Origin: Ganoderma boninense
Lineage: Eukaryota; Basidiomycota; Agaricomycetes; Polyporales; Polyporaceae
Assembly (NCBI GenBank): GCA_002900995.3
Contig: CM035305.1
Coordinates: 3,642,467 to 3,706,466 of the forward strand
Direction of reading: 5' to 3'
DNA length: 64,000 nt
Each line of letters begins with the position of its first letter. The stretch's first letter is position 1. Below are positions 1-12,417 of this stretch, piece after piece. Under the pieces are notes generated by a model. The model was given only the letters and a program-made list of their open reading frames with translations. It had not been told where the DNA came from and searched no databases. The position numbers and the translations under genes are program-made.

Positions 1-1828
1 AAACTTCAAACCCGCGCAAGAAAAGTTGTCACCACGGAGGTCGTGTGAGTAGCAACTACGTTCGGTATGCGTGTTCATTGCATAACCGACTTCGAAATTC
101 TCCTCAAATTCAGACCCCAATCGTGAACTGCTACGGTACGTTGACCAAAAGTTTAATTCCAACTTGACATTAGGTGCCGGACAGGCTGGAGCTAGGATAT
201 CAAATTCTCTCGTCTCGACAACAAACCACACTCCAGCGGGAAGCTACAGGGCCCTGAGCCGAGTTGGCGTACACAACTGGCTTCGGACCCCTATCTTCTT
301 CGGTTCCTCGGGCTTCGGAAGGTGGTAAAGAGAACAGAACTTCGCTCCGATGCGCCACACGAGCAACACGATTGGCTCCTGCGCACTGTAGAATCACATG
401 TCGCAGGACAATCCCGTCCTAAGTGCATCGGTTCCCCGGATTTCTAGGAGGCACAACACAACGGGTGAGCTTAGTCGCCCGCCCGGTCAAGCGTTAGCTG
501 CTGTCCTTCGCAGGGCCCGCAACTCAGCCTCTTTGAAGGCACGGCAAGTAATTCAAGCTTCGACTGCTTGCATCGAGTCATTTGCGGTCACCGTCGGTCC
601 CAATTCCGCGGAAGGTGGCCTGCCATATCTGAACAGGACGGTGGGTGGTTAACCACCTGCCTTACGCGTTTGAGAGATCGCCCTCGATGGCCCATCCGGC
701 TCATCGACGACGATTCTCCTCTTGCAGTTGCTATCGCGACTATTACCACGCCACAACCTTCATCATCGCCGCTAGCAGCATTCTTCTGCACGTCCTCGAC
801 CGTACCATGCCTCAGCGCCTCATTCAGAGTTCCCGCCTCGGGTATTTGCAAGAAGGCCGTGCTTATTAGCGTTCCCATTCCAGTTCGCCTCCCATATTGC
901 GGCTTCTCTTCCACTCCACTCCACCACGGGGCTCAGCGTAACCGGAAGTTGGTGTGTCGGGCATCTGCCTGCCCCACGTCGCTGCCGCTCCGCATTCGAT
1001 CTACCTTCCGCCACCACGCCACTGTTACTACCTACTCCAAACGCCGCGCAGGCCCCAAGCCTTCGGTCGAGGCTTTGGGTGGATATGAGGATGCTACATG
1101 GCTGCGATGCTGTTGTCGAATGTGGTTTCTGGTGGGTCGGTTCTGGAGGGGATGGGGGATTATTCGCTGGGTGAATGCGGTCCGGAGCGGTTGAAAAGAA
1201 CAAAAAGTAGGAAAGCAGATTACTTATCTCGGAGAACCTTGGTGTCCGAGATGATATTCTGAAATCTCCACTGCTAAGCTCTTTCTCAAGCCTGCTCTAG
1301 TAAGGAGCAAGTCAGTCCTAGCCGAGTTCTGCCAGTGACATACTTATAAGATTACGTAACTTTCAATGGTTACCAAGTACATTGAGTCTCTAAGCGCCTA
1401 GAACGCTGCTTCTTGCTGTCTCGAATCACCTGGCTGTTCTCGACATATTCGGTATTCTGCTTGTTCAACGTAAAACTGTTCATCTAGCTGTATTGTCACC
1501 CTGGATATGTACCCTCAACGCTCGGAAGTTGCACGAAGTGCCATCCTTCATTCAAGTTCATCCCACTCTGAGATCCGACTTCCGCGACGCCTTCCCAGTC
1601 GTTAAGGGTCATGCCCTCCCAACGGCTAGCATCGTGTTCCTCTGTATGGGCGACTGGAGTTTCGCTCGGCATCAATCAGACGCATGTCGCTCTTCGTCGT
1701 TGCCGATCAGGTAAGCAGCTTGTACCCGACAACGGCGTGTTCTAGGCAACCTTGAGGCAACCCAGAACATAAAGATCGCCCCAACTTTCTCTCGCTGCAC
1801 TCGAGGTACATACGCTCATCTCGCTGGC
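1..1828. other. No gene supported
   Basis: Open frames exist on both strands, the longest about 200 codons near 570-1190, but none shows a recognisable domain and opposite-strand frames overlap one another in the same interval. I see no tRNA, rRNA or clear repeat. It may hold the 5' flank of the F-box gene that starts at 1829 and possibly the end of a gene lying to the left. Confidence 0.5.
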
Positions 1829-3208
1829 ATGTTACACTTGAACGTGCAATCCGCTATCCACCACTCTCTGCCTCGCCTCACGATCGCTATACCCCCAGAG
1901 ATATTCTACAGGATCTACCACTTCCTCCCGGATGACCTCACCACCCTCTCGGCTTGCACTCGCGTCTCCAAGCAATGGCACGACGTCGCACGACAGTGTC
2001 TATTTTCCACCATCGTCGTGCGCGGACAGCCTCAGTATGCCGAGTTCTGCGATCTCGTTGCGCGTCATCCGGACATTGGGACCTTCATTGGCGAACTGGA
2101 ATTCCACCCTTCCCCCACGTCATCTCCTTCTCCTGGAGGCAACCCAGAGACATTGAATCTCGCGTTGCTCTCAGCCATCGTCCCAAAGCTCACGAGTCTG
2201 CGCCGGCTAACCTTTTGGACCACGCCCGCCTTCGTGTGGGATGAATTTGAAGTCGGCGCGCCGATGACGTCACGTCCAGTCGCGCTCGAGAAGCTTCACT
2301 TTGCGTACACGGACCGGGACGTCGCACGCAGCCTGTCCTCGCTGTACCGTCTCCTGTCTCGGTATGGCTGCGTCGACACGATCGTGTTCGAAGCCCTGAA
2401 CCCCTTCGCCGGGCATACCCCCGTGGACACCTCGGCGCTGGCCAAGTCGCTGAGGGTGCGGCGCCTGATCTTCGAGGGATGTGCGGCGCAAGCTGTGCAC
2501 GTCGACTACTTCCACCGGATCGTCGTCCCAGGCGCGCTGCAGAGCGTCACCCTCTCGATCCCGCATTACTCCGCCCTCGACGCGGTGACGCGCATGCACG
2601 CGTTCTTCCAAGACTCTGCGATGAACGTGGTCGACCTCGAGATACGCTGGCTCCGGGACATCCCCATCTGGCCTGCGGAGAGGACGCAGCCCGAAGAACG
2701 TGAGTATTCCTCTCTTCCTCGAGGCATGATAGAGACATTGACCGACGGTGACGCCGTAGATCTCTACAACACATGGAAGCTGTTGGGCCAGACGATCAGA
2801 TGTTGCAACAAGCTTCAGCGACTGCGCATCCACGCGCCAGGGACCCAGACCTTGACGGGAGGGACGAACGGCTTCCTCGTCACGTTCGCCGCGTTCGAGA
2901 CGCTCTTCGGTGCAGTGCCGTTCACTGTCCGCGACGTCGCTGTCCGGCTCGGGACGAACTTGACGAGAGCGCAAGGGCCTACGAATGTCTCTGGGGTCCA
3001 GTTCTGGGACTTGCGTGCGCTCGATACGATCTTCACGCGAGCACAAGCCTATCCCGACTTGCGTTCGGTGAGCATGGAGGTGGTTCCATGTGCTGGTGGG
3101 GAGCCTTGGGGCGTTCTGGAGGCGATTGTCTTGTCGTCGCTGCCGAAGCTACGGGCAGCTGGCTTACTTCAAGTTGTTGAAGTGAGTCAGACCGTACGCA
3201 GCAGCTAG
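1829..3208 (+). CDS. F-box domain protein (fungal F-box/LRR-like)
   Basis: The frame encodes about 459 residues. Residues 17-55 form an F-box: IPPEIFYRIYHFLPDDLTTL, then the usual Ser-Ala-Cys and Val-Ser-Lys-Gln-Trp. The rest is the Leu-rich, weakly repetitive region common in agaricomycete F-box proteins, which as a family present substrates to SCF ubiquitin ligases through Skp1. An in-frame 60-nt stretch at about 2700-2759 begins GTGAGT and ends TAG, so it may be a 3n intron rather than coding sequence. Another GTGAGT at about 3182 lies near the C-terminus, so the true end may be a short distance downstream. The substrate cannot be inferred, and such F-box genes are numerous in these genomes. 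The F-box call is firm; the gene ends are less so. Confidence 0.8.
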   Translation: MLHLNVQSAIHHSLPRLTIAIPPEIFYRIYHFLPDDLTTLSACTRVSKQWHDVARQCLFSTIVVRGQPQYAEFCDLVARHPDIGTFIGELEFHPSPTSSPSPGGNPETLNLALLSAIVPKLTSLRRLTFWTTPAFVWDEFEVGAPMTSRPVALEKLHFAYTDRDVARSLSSLYRLLSRYGCVDTIVFEALNPFAGHTPVDTSALAKSLRVRRLIFEGCAAQAVHVDYFHRIVVPGALQSVTLSIPHYSALDAVTRMHAFFQDSAMNVVDLEIRWLRDIPIWPAERTQPEEREYSSLPRGMIETLTDGDAVDLYNTWKLLGQTIRCCNKLQRLRIHAPGTQTLTGGTNGFLVTFAAFETLFGAVPFTVRDVAVRLGTNLTRAQGPTNVSGVQFWDLRALDTIFTRAQAYPDLRSVSMEVVPCAGGEPWGVLEAIVLSSLPKLRAAGLLQVVEVSQTVRSS

Positions 3209-4763
3209 ATGGACCGCCCGTGGTGATGGTGGCAAGCTCAACGTACCTGTCGTGTACACTCCATCTATCCATTGTGGTTAAAATCTGCTAATAATAAGTA
3301 TACGTACCGTGACGCTCGACGTGATGGTGACAAAAATGTGTTCGTCGTGGTCCGGTCCTCGCGTGGCCAGTCATCAGGCTTCTTGCGACACTGTTGATCT
3401 CCCTATTACAGTGAGGCGAATAGGACTGTCGGATGCCTAGTGTTCTCTAGAAACCACACCGCGGGATGAAGGCGGCCACACCGCCGTGCTAGCAACGCCT
3501 AGCGGGCATTTAACGATGTGATCGCTGCTTGATACTCTCGTTGTTTCGCTGCCACTTCTAGGTCCGCGCCTTCTCAGCCCTTTCAATACGGCATGCAGCA
3601 TAGAGCGACACGTTGGCTGTCGAAGAAGTCGCGGGTGCGACTCGGAAGCCAATGATCAGAAAAATGGGTCTACGAGTCCATATTAATGGTGTACCGGACC
3701 CAAGCAGGCCCGAGGAATCATTAGAGAACTATATGCGCACCAGACATGTGTTGCGACATCCAGGCACTGGCCTTCGGCCGAGTCAAGCTTCAGGCCTTCA
3801 GGCCTCAGGTGTGAGGCGACCGTCTATTATTGCCATCTCTGATAAGAAGCTGCTGGGCCTTCTTGCTGTGAGCATGGCGATGGCGATTGCACGGCGCACG
3901 CTCGGTGGCTTTGTGTCCGGAGTCGAGCCACGCCAAAGCGTCCAGTGGGCGGCAGGCGCTACTTAGGACCTCCTGTTTCAACTTGAACGACGGGATGTAC
4001 TTGGGGGAGTGTTCTGTCGATTTCGGCGCATACTCGCATACTGGGTGATATATTATTTGAATCGGCAGTAGAACTAAGGCTGGATGTTCGCTGAGAGATG
4101 TTGGAACGAGAACTCATGGAGGTGGAGGAACAGGTCAACGGTGCACAGGATGGCCGAAGCGCTGAAGGTTCGCCCATCTTGAGCGCGGGCGCTGATCTGA
4201 ACTTTCGACTGCGGGACGGCTCCGGCGGTATGAAGAGAGATCTAGATCTCATATGTCTGCATGCGACCGCGCCAGCCAGCACAGGCTTGGTCCACCCGCT
4301 CCTCAGCCCCGTCCCGTTCCTCGACCACTCCATTCCGTGGGCTTTCGGAGGTGGGATTGGGGTCGGATTTTCGCGCATGCAGGGGAGGTCGCGCACAGAA
4401 AGGAACTGAGTTGAGTGGCTGAACACTAGCAGCCTGACTTCTAAGAGATGTCATCGCCTCGGAGGACCTGGCCTAGAACCGCGTATTCACGCGAACACGC
4501 ATTCCGTATCCGACGACGGAGGACATGCAGACGCTCGCTTGTCCTCAATCTTTGCCGCCTTTGGCTTGGGTCCTCCTCCCCGCCTCACGCTCCAGCCGGC
4601 AACACCCTTGGCTTTCTCCCCTCCGTACCTAGCCTCGCCTGCCTGCCAGTCACTCCTTGCTCCTTTGAATTCTTGCCCTTGCTTCTCATCTCCTCGGCCA
4701 CTCACAGCCGTCCTCGGTCTCGCCTTCCCGACCAGCGCATAATCCCAATCCAGCCCGTCGTCC
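3209..4763. other. Intergenic, nothing recognised
   Basis: Short frames at 3613-3966 and 3959-4426 overlap on opposite strands, lack any recognisable motif and have no matching splice context. The last 300 bases before 4764 are C/T-rich, as fungal promoters and 5' leaders often are. Confidence 0.5.
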
Positions 4764-7020
4764 ATGTCCCCTCGGACTTCACGTCCACATGCCTGTATCT
4801 CTGCCCTGACAGTCGCCTTGCTATGTGCGCACCATCTCTTTCACGGTGCGTCCGCCAAGCTCGTCGACGAAATGCAGCAGGTGAGAACACTCCGTCGCCG
4901 TTGCAAAAATCCGTCTTCGGTCATCCGCGTGTCTGACCTCCGGGCCTCGCTTACCCCTCCGATTCAGGGCTTCCTCTTTGACTGGGCAGGAGATGAGACC
5001 CCGCCAATCCCTACTGCTGGTACGCTCATTACCTTATCCACCTTCTGTCGCTCAAACTCTATCCGCATCTCTGTCCACACGCAGCCCAATGCGATACGCT
5101 CCACATACAATGGGGTCGTCGATCTGCTACAGGGTATACTCCGTTGTGCTTCTCTATCCTTGCCCTCTCTGCTTGACAAGGTTTCTTCGGTCCCGACAGA
5201 CCAAATCCGGAGGCCCCCTATTATCTCCAAATCTACACTTCGTGAGTCAATTCGACTGTTCGTCAAGCATGGAGCGTGTTCTGATATGACATGGTGCGCA
5301 TAAAGGGCGTTTATCGTGCCTTTCGTGATCCCAGCAGGAAGCGGATCGTCATTTGTATGTCGTGGCCTAAAATGAAATCACTTGTGGTGGGCGATTTCTG
5401 AGCTGAGGTTTCGCGCTTCTTCAGGATTGGCCCGTTCCTTTTGTTCCCGGAACACAGGTGAGTAGCTCCGGCCCCCTAAAAACAAATAGCGCACTGATGC
5501 TTCCGCACCAAGTTCCAAATATGTATGGTACGTAAACCACCTCTGAGACTCCTGCATTCAATGCCTCATTGCAGGCCAGTTTGCAAATAACGGGGCAACA
5601 GGAGGTTGCCAAGCAGTATATACTGTGTACCCCGCTGCGGGCAGTTCGACACCCACATGCCAGAACCTCACATACCCCGCGGGCGCATTGGAAGTGACTG
5701 CAAAGACACAGGATGGGTCGTGGTCACAGTTCGGTTGGATACCTCAGGTGAGTTCGCCAAGCTGTCTGCCATAGTCTGCTATATGAATAATTGCGAAATG
5801 GCGATATTCCTGTTTGTAGTGCAGCGACATCAACATAACGCCCAACAATGGCACTCCTCCTTACACATATACCGTGAGTGAATATCACTACGCCAAATCC
5901 CAACCTTATGAGACGTTCTATTAGATTGCACCCACGCTCCGACCTCCATTCAACTTCACCTCCGACAACCAGGATACACAGGACTGGACAGTGTCACTGG
6001 TGACTATCATGTCCTCTTCGTATATATTGCCCGACAGCCTAACATTCCTGAAGGCGTACGGTAGTCCATTCTGGCTAAGCGTTGTCGACGCCAATGGATG
6101 GTCATGGACAAACGGGCCCCTCCATTCCGGCAGCAGCTCGGTGTCATCATGTCTGTCCCCGGGCCCACCGTAAGTCCGATCCGCGGCCCCTATGCAGCCC
6201 TCCACTGAGCCCAACTTCTGTTCCCAGGAACGACGACGGCGGCCTGTCGACAAAAGCCACCATCGGCGTCGGCGTCGGCGCCCTCGCCGCGGGCGTCCTG
6301 ATCGGCACAGTCAGCGCCTACCTCTTCTTCGTGCGCAGGCGCGAGCAGTGGGACTCGCCCGACCTGCGCCGCAAGTCCCTCGAGCCCCTCGACCCCAACA
6401 TGCTCGGCCTCAACCACCCCCACTCGCCCAGCCCCGGCGCGTACACCCGCTCCTCCGCCGGCCGCTGGGGCCCGTACGACGTCGAGCCGTTCGTCCTCCC
6501 GCACGACACCAGCGCCGCGAACACAACCCTCAACAGCCACAACACCAATACCAACACCAACGTCCTCTCGCCGACGTCCGCGGGCCACGGCGGCCCGCTC
6601 TCGCCCTCACCGTACGGCACGTCGTCCGGCCGCCAGACCCCCACCGCGAGCGCACACGGGGACCGCACGTCGATCGCCACGGGCTCGCAGTCGCAATCGC
6701 CCCCGGGCACCGCTGCGGACTCGCTGGGCCGCCGCGTGCCCACGAACCCGGGAGGCGGTGCGAACGCTTCGCACGTGTACGTCGTGCACCACGACGCGGG
6801 GCGCCCGCCGCCCGTGACGGTGTTCACGTCGGACGGGACGGAGGTCGTCGAGCTCCCGCCGCAGTACGAGTCTGCTGCACAGGGGCAAGGGGCACAGGGC
6901 TCGAGCGGCGCGCCGGCCCTGCAGCCGCCGCCGCCGGGGGGGCCGAGGAGGCAGCCGAGGGGGCTGCCTGCGAAAATGGCGCGGGTGGCGTCGAATGGGG
7001 ACCAGGCGCTGCCGTCATGA
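4764..7020 (+). CDS. Secreted-ectodomain single-pass membrane protein, unknown function
   Basis: Joined by eye from about 11 exons. Exon 1 (4764-4880) encodes a signal peptide with the core ALTVALLCAHHLF. Tiny exons follow at about 4968-5019, 5085-5133, 5207-5240, 5308-5358, 5425-5458, 5514-5528, 5580-5747, 5820-5873 and 5925-6169. The ectodomain holds repeated Trp, Cys and Asn-Gly motifs (AQCDTLHIQW, FANNGATGGCQ, TPNNGTPPYTYT). The last exon (about 6228-7020) carries a transmembrane helix, VGVGALAAGVLIGTVSAYLFF, followed by RRR and a 220-residue Ser/Thr/Pro/Gly-rich cytoplasmic tail. A 54-nt piece at 5998-6051 (GTGACT..AAG, CTAAC branch-like site) is probably an in-frame intron. The layout matches a family of basidiomycete surface proteins of unknown role that I know only by pattern. 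Phase agreement at most joins supports the model. Confidence 0.75.
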
Positions 7021-7654
7021 CCTTGACTTGCCTTGGAGGGTAGATGGGTGACTCGTGGTTTGGGTCTGGATTCTCTCTTTCTCTCTGTGCTGTGCTGTGT
7101 TTCTGGAGGGGCATAGTATCTTCGAGCATCTCTGTTTGTGACTAGCGCTGCTGCTGTTGCGTTTTCTCGACTTTCGGCTGTTGTTATAGTTGTTGTTGTT
7201 GTCGTCGCCGGTCATTCGTTGCTCTGAGTTGCCTATTTCTTTGTGCTCCTTCGCCTCACGCCTCCTCATGTCACGTTCCTTCGCATATGGACTCTCCGTC
7301 TTTCTTTTTCCCCTTCTCTTCTCCCACGGACGGAGCTGCTACACTATAAGACCACACAGTATATACCGTACGATACTCCCCACCCACACTTTACTAACGG
7401 ACAGTCGGACTCCCTCCCCAAGCCCTCGGGGCCTCAGGAATGGGTCGGGGATTTATGACGTCGATCATCGCTTAGCTTTCTCGTGCTTACTGACTGGCTT
7501 ACCTACTGACTGACGTTCCTCCAAGTTCGTACTTACAGTTCCAGCGCGTCTCCGTCCCCATATCCATTGTACAACGCACACATATGCTTGTATTCTAATG
7601 ATCGCCCCCTTGGCGCTCCTGCGCCCCCTGAAGACTCGGTTGAAAAAATGTGCC
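7021..7654. other. Convergent 3' intergenic region
   Basis: Lies between the stop codons of the membrane-protein gene (plus) and LAS1 (minus). It is T/C-rich with short GTT/TCT runs on the plus strand, consistent with 3' untranslated sequence and termination signals. No gene is seen. Confidence 0.5.
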
Positions 7655-9397
7655 CTACGGACATGAGACGTACACGCCTATTGGAACCGGCCGCCAGCCG
7701 TCGCGCTCGGTGAGCTTCCGCCATCCTGGAGGGAGCTGGGCCGTTTCGGCTGGGTTCATCGAGGACGCGGGCGATGCCTCCTTCCCTTCGTCCATGGTTT
7801 TGGAGAGGGAGAGCAGTGCGTTTAGTCGGGTGTCCATTACACTCATGGCGGCGTCCTCCCAGCCTTCAGATGCTCGTGCGGGTGTCTGGTTGAGGATAGA
7901 GAGTGCAGCCGCGAGCTTAGGCCGCTCGGCACTCAATGCCTGGAGCAGGGCGTTTGCTCTGCGGATGGTGCCTGTCAGCTACGAAATCGAGGATGCAGGG
8001 TGAGATGTGGTGTCACTTACGCTTTCGATGCGCTGCCATTACTGTCGACGCGGTCGGGGCGCAAAGAGGAGACGATCCTCACGATCACACCCTCTCGGAG
8101 CTCTGCAGCTTGTTCCGGGTCAAACACGCCCGTGGCGCAGTTATCTGCCACCCACTTCGCCCAGCTTGCGAGACACTGGTCGTACGTGGGATCTACCTTG
8201 GGTTCATCTAGGGCTATGGCGAGCGAGACGGTCTCTGCACCGAAGTCGGCATTGGGGGGTGAAGGTGCAGGACTACGAGAGAGATGAGTGGTGATCGCTG
8301 TTACGAGGCGTAGAGCCAAGGTGAGGTGGAGCGATTGCAGGTGGGTCAAAAGCGGGGACCATATCGCAATTGAGGTGCGAGGGAGCGCTAGTGATCCCTG
8401 GTCGGAGGATATCCTCTTTCTGTGCGCAGGTCATTGTCAGCACGCCAAATATGATGCCGGACAATAAGTAGCGGTAGATCTACTTCTTGGATAGAGGGAC
8501 TAACATGCCCTTCTCGAGGAGGACTTCCGCCAATCTGTCGAGCGCCCATTTCTCCTGGGCACCCTCTTCGTCCCCGTCTTCTTGCACATCTTCCCATCCG
8601 ACGCCGCCAGAGGCGGACGCAGCGGCGACCTTGGCTTCGGCGATCCAGCGCTCTACGTCTCGCGTTATCTTGGTGATCTCGACGCGATACTGGACGTGCA
8701 GCGTTGCATCGCGGGTGGTCGCCTTCATGATGGCCTTGTACTGTTTGAGAAGCGGCGCGAGCGGACGCAGCGGAGGCGCGGATCCGCCAGAGGGTGCGGC
8801 CGGGTTGAGGGTCGGAAGGAAGTAGTTGTTGAGCAGCCACCCCATTGCCTGCAGCGAACAAGCAAGTGTCAGATACCATATATCTTCAAGCTACTCTGCG
8901 GGTGAGGCTGAATTTACCTGTCTTGCGGCATCTCGTAAAACTTCCAGGCTCGGAAGGTCTTCATGAGTCGCGGCGTGCCGGAGCTCAACAAACGATGCGG
9001 GCAACCCGAGCTGCTGTGCAATGCTGTGTATTGACCGGGCGTACGCCCCTAGCTGGAGTGGGTCCACCAAACCGTTGACGAGCCGGATGATGGCAGCAGC
9101 GTAGCCCATCCGGAGAGACAGGTATGACGAGGAGGTCGCTATTGTGCCGTCTTGTAGGATGACGGACAGTATGGCATGCGTGGATTCCAATGCATGGGGG
9201 AGAGGGACTGCCGCCTTCCACGCCGCTAACTAGTTTGGAAACATGTGAGGGTGGTTATGGGAGAGCGCGGCGGAAACGCCTACTCTATTTACGGCGCGTT
9301 GCTTGGCGTCGAGGTCGTTTTCGTCTGTGTATATCCAGGAACATACTTGTTCTAGCTCTCCCAGGTGCTCCCAAGGAACACGTCGCGGGAGACGCAT
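7655..9397 (-). CDS. LAS1: Las1, pre-rRNA ITS2 endoribonuclease
   Basis: Five exons read from 9397 down: about 9397-9284, 9229-8918, 8848-8484, 8419-8021 and 7958-7655, giving about 497 residues. The N-terminus matches the Las1 family: RLPRRVPWEHLGELEQVCSW, then YTDENDLDAK. Residues about 80-120 hold GAYARSIHSIAQQLGLPASF followed by VELRHAATHEDLPSLEVLR. The RHxxTH HEPN motif is therefore intact. Las1 works with the polynucleotide kinase Grc3 in the nucleolus to cut ITS2 during 60S ribosome maturation. The C-terminus ends GWRPVPIGVYVSCP. All joins keep frame; the least certain is between exons 4 and 5, where I chose the acceptor at about 7959. The gene is convergent with the membrane-protein gene and divergent from the one at 10601. 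Confidence 0.88.
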
Positions 9398-10600
9398 TTC
9401 GTAGGCTGATGGCGGGTTTGACTTGGTGTGAACTGGGCCAGAGCGAACCCGAAGATGCATTGTAATTTTGAGCGCAGTGTGCGGACACTGGAAGCGCCCA
9501 TTCGCGTGGGGGCCACGTGCATGGGGGCGCCTAAGTCGGACGTGCCGTAAGCGTGATTTTCGCGCTCGGACTGGAAGACTCCGAGTCTGGGTCCCGATCG
9601 CCAGCCAGTTTGCCTTTTCCTTGTTGTAGGTCCCCACTCCACGGGGGACACAAATACTTGTTGCACTGCCAATGCTATGCAACCCAATATACTTACGTTG
9701 TACAGACCCACATAATCGGATACAACGCCATGCTTCATCACCCTCAGGCTAATCAGATCCCGCGAAGTCCGAGAGAGTCCGAGTTCTCTGACTGGTGAGG
9801 ATGAGGATGACTGGCGGCCAGTGCAGATTGGATGAGATATTTCTAAGTATCCGACCGAGCCTGGATGCCCTTCAGAAGTTGATTCAACAACGTTCCGAGT
9901 AGGTTTGCTCGGGAAGACCTTAACAGTTTGAAACAGCCACAGCGTCACACTGTGGCCTTGGACTTAAACGCTTCAGTAAGTAAGATACAACGGATTTCCT
10001 CCTGTTGATAGTGATAGTCGTCGAAAATGATGTGACACTGCCAAGGAGTCTCGCCTCTTGTAAGTAAGTGAGGAGGTGACGTACCAGGATGACCACGTTC
10101 CCCGGGTCCGAAAACGTTTGCGTAAGGCATAGCGGAAGAGATTACCTGATTGTCCTCCGCCTCCGATATCGTTTCCTTCCGAAGCCTTTTCCTGTCACCA
10201 CGCAATTGCTGTGTCGTCAAATTGCAAACCAAGTGCAGACATATTGAGGTGCCAAAGCTGACCCGCCCGAGCCCCTCCGCGTGTGCAGCCCTCCGCGTCC
10301 GACGTACTCGGACGCCTATGCCACCGGTTGACAGTGCGCGCCACCGACCAACTGGAGCCTAGGTACATTCCTGGTTCATGCGTCCGCGTTCTGGCTCTGC
10401 TGGTGTGGACTGGGGCTATATAATTGAGATGCGTCATTTGCACCTGCGTCTCGATTCTCGTTACTTTAGCCCTCCAGCTCAAGCCCCAGGCCTCTAGCCC
10501 CTAGACTCGATCTCTGCACCTCGCTTCCGGGCCAATCCTCCACTCCATCAGTCGCAAGTCGCTGCAGGCTCTAGCATCACACTCGGGAGAAATAATCAAC
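9398..10600. other. Divergent intergenic region with a TATA-like site
   Basis: Separates the starts of LAS1 (minus) and the membrane protein at 10601 (plus). A TATATAA at about 10417 lies roughly 180 bases before the downstream ATG. Several frames of 80-200 codons on the minus strand overlap the LAS1 5' end, but show no domain and are probably chance. Confidence 0.45.
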
Positions 10601-11671
10601 ATGCATCTCGACCAACGGGGAGATATCGCGGCGGCACAGGTCGCGACGTTTGGCCCTCTACTCGTTACGGCTCTTATCCTCCTCGTGAGGGACCCAGACA
10701 GGAGGATGGCGTGGGCCTTCATTTCCCTGATGTCAGTCCGTGAGTAACATCTCCTCCCGGCTTTTACGAACGTCCGAAGAGCTCACAGGAGGTGGCTTCA
10801 GTCCGCCTCATTGGTGGCATATCGCATATCATCTCCGAGGGCGACCCCACCAACGTCTCGACACGGCTGATATACTTTATCACGGAGGCCGCGGGTCAGG
10901 GGCCACTTCTCGCTGCGACGCTCGGGTTCCTCCGCACAGTGTGAGTTGGAATATATCTGAGCAAGGAAAGCCGTAAGCTGACCGCAACTTGTCGCATAGG
11001 TCCCAGCACTCACTCGACAAGACCTTCATATTCTCTAAGGGCATGGTTGTCTTCGCGCTCGCAGGCATCAGTGGAGTGATCCTCGCCATAGTCGGTGGTG
11101 CAAGGTCGTCGTCCGCGCATACCCTTGCCCAATACAACGTCGACCTGCAACTCCGCCATGTTGGGCTCATCCTCTTTATCATCCTGTTCGTCGGGTGTCT
11201 GGGGATCACCGCGTACTGTTGGTTGTACTGGAGGCTCATCTGGATGTATCGGAGACGAGTGAGCTGACATCCCACTGTGAGATTGTGACTATGGACTCAC
11301 CAACGTCGACGCGCGACGTTCCACAGATCCTCATCGCAGTCACGCTCGCCTTACCCTTCCTCACCGTTCGGGTGCTCTACGGAGTGTTCTCCGCCTTCGC
11401 CCCCTCCACCGTCGTGTTCCAGAATGGCCATGAAATACCCGTTGCACCGAGCAGCTCCGGCTTGGGTCAGTTCAGCCCGTCGTCGCCAAAATGGTACATC
11501 TATCTCGTGATGTCCGTGGTCATGGAGTGGATTGTGATCATCATCTACCTGGTCGCTCGGGTATTCACGCCGCTGGATAACGACAGGCCCGTGGGGACGG
11601 GAAATGGCAAGGGTGATGCTGACTCCAAGAGCAGCAAATCTGACGTCTTTTGCTTGAAAGCGGTTGCATGA
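10601..11671 (+). CDS. Multi-pass membrane protein, DUF7702-like
   Basis: Four exons (about 10601-10739, 10802-10940, 11000-11258, 11327-11671) give about 293 residues, and every join keeps frame. I count about seven hydrophobic segments, including PLLVTALILLV, GMVVFALAGISGVILAIVGG, LILFIILFVGCLGITAYCW, ILIAVTLALPFLTVRVLYGV and VMEWIVIIIYLVARVF. The order, with a long helix 6 ending LPFLTVRVLY then an acidic loop and a final helix, resembles the fungal DUF7702 membrane family; this is recalled pattern, not a search result. The tail is short, polar and Ser/Lys-rich. No function is established for such proteins, and a transport or receptor role would be a guess. Confidence 0.7.
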
Positions 11672-12417
11672 CATTCTCCTGGACAGTCGGACAACTCACA
11701 GCGCGTTCTCTCTAACCTCATCCCCCCTGCCCTTTTTGGCCCCCCTCAATTGTATCGTTCCCGTACGAATATCGCCACAACCTAACTTAGATTACGACCA
11801 CATACCCATTTCGCTGCTCGTATGACCGCCACTAGTGTAGGACCCACACCTTAACGAACATGATGACGAATGCTCTGCCACGTACGATGATACCCTCCTT
11901 GTTCCTCCCAGCAACCTCGTGACGCTCCTTGAAATAGATCAATAGCAGTTCGTCTTCGGGCGGCACACGGTGCATACAGCGATGAGAAGAGAAGGATGTA
12001 TTGGAAGGATGTGCGAGCAGCATAGTCAAGCACTTCCCACACCGCGCACGACAAGTCGCGACGCGGACTGGAAGGCGCTCCGGCTTAATTGAGCCCAGGC
12101 AGAGGCCTAATGTGCCCTCTTGGTCCACGGGTACCCCAGGTCACTTGTAGCGAAGACAGAGACGCAGAGTTGCCAGGCGAAGCAAAGCACCAGGCCGTGG
12201 TGAGGGTCAGTGAAGAAAACCTGACCACTGGGCGCCGGCCCTAATAGCCCTTCTCGGGCGATGCCGACGAAGGACGTGCTTCCCCGGGCCGGTGGGTGCA
12301 GGAGTAGAAATAGGGCGAGGGCGAGGGCATGTCATCGTCGTCATCGTCGTGGTCGACTTGGGACTTCTGTTTAGAGCACTCGCCCACCACTTCTATCCCA
12401 CCCTCCGCAAGGCAGAC
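11672..12417. other. Intergenic, nothing recognised
   Basis: Between two plus-strand genes. A minus-strand frame at 11832-12128 has no recognisable domain. A short CGTCAT-type repeat near 12327-12355 lies just upstream of the hydrolase gene. Confidence 0.45.

Noticed and set aside
568..1194. 208-codon plus-strand frame
   Set aside because: No domain, overlapped by frames of similar length on the other strand, and no splice context.
6190..6827. Long minus-strand frames antisense to the membrane protein tail
   Set aside because: High-GC, low-complexity shadow of the Ser/Pro-rich coding exon.
9352..9948. 198-codon minus-strand frame upstream of LAS1
   Set aside because: It reads through LAS1 exon 1 in another frame; the family start at 9397 is clear.
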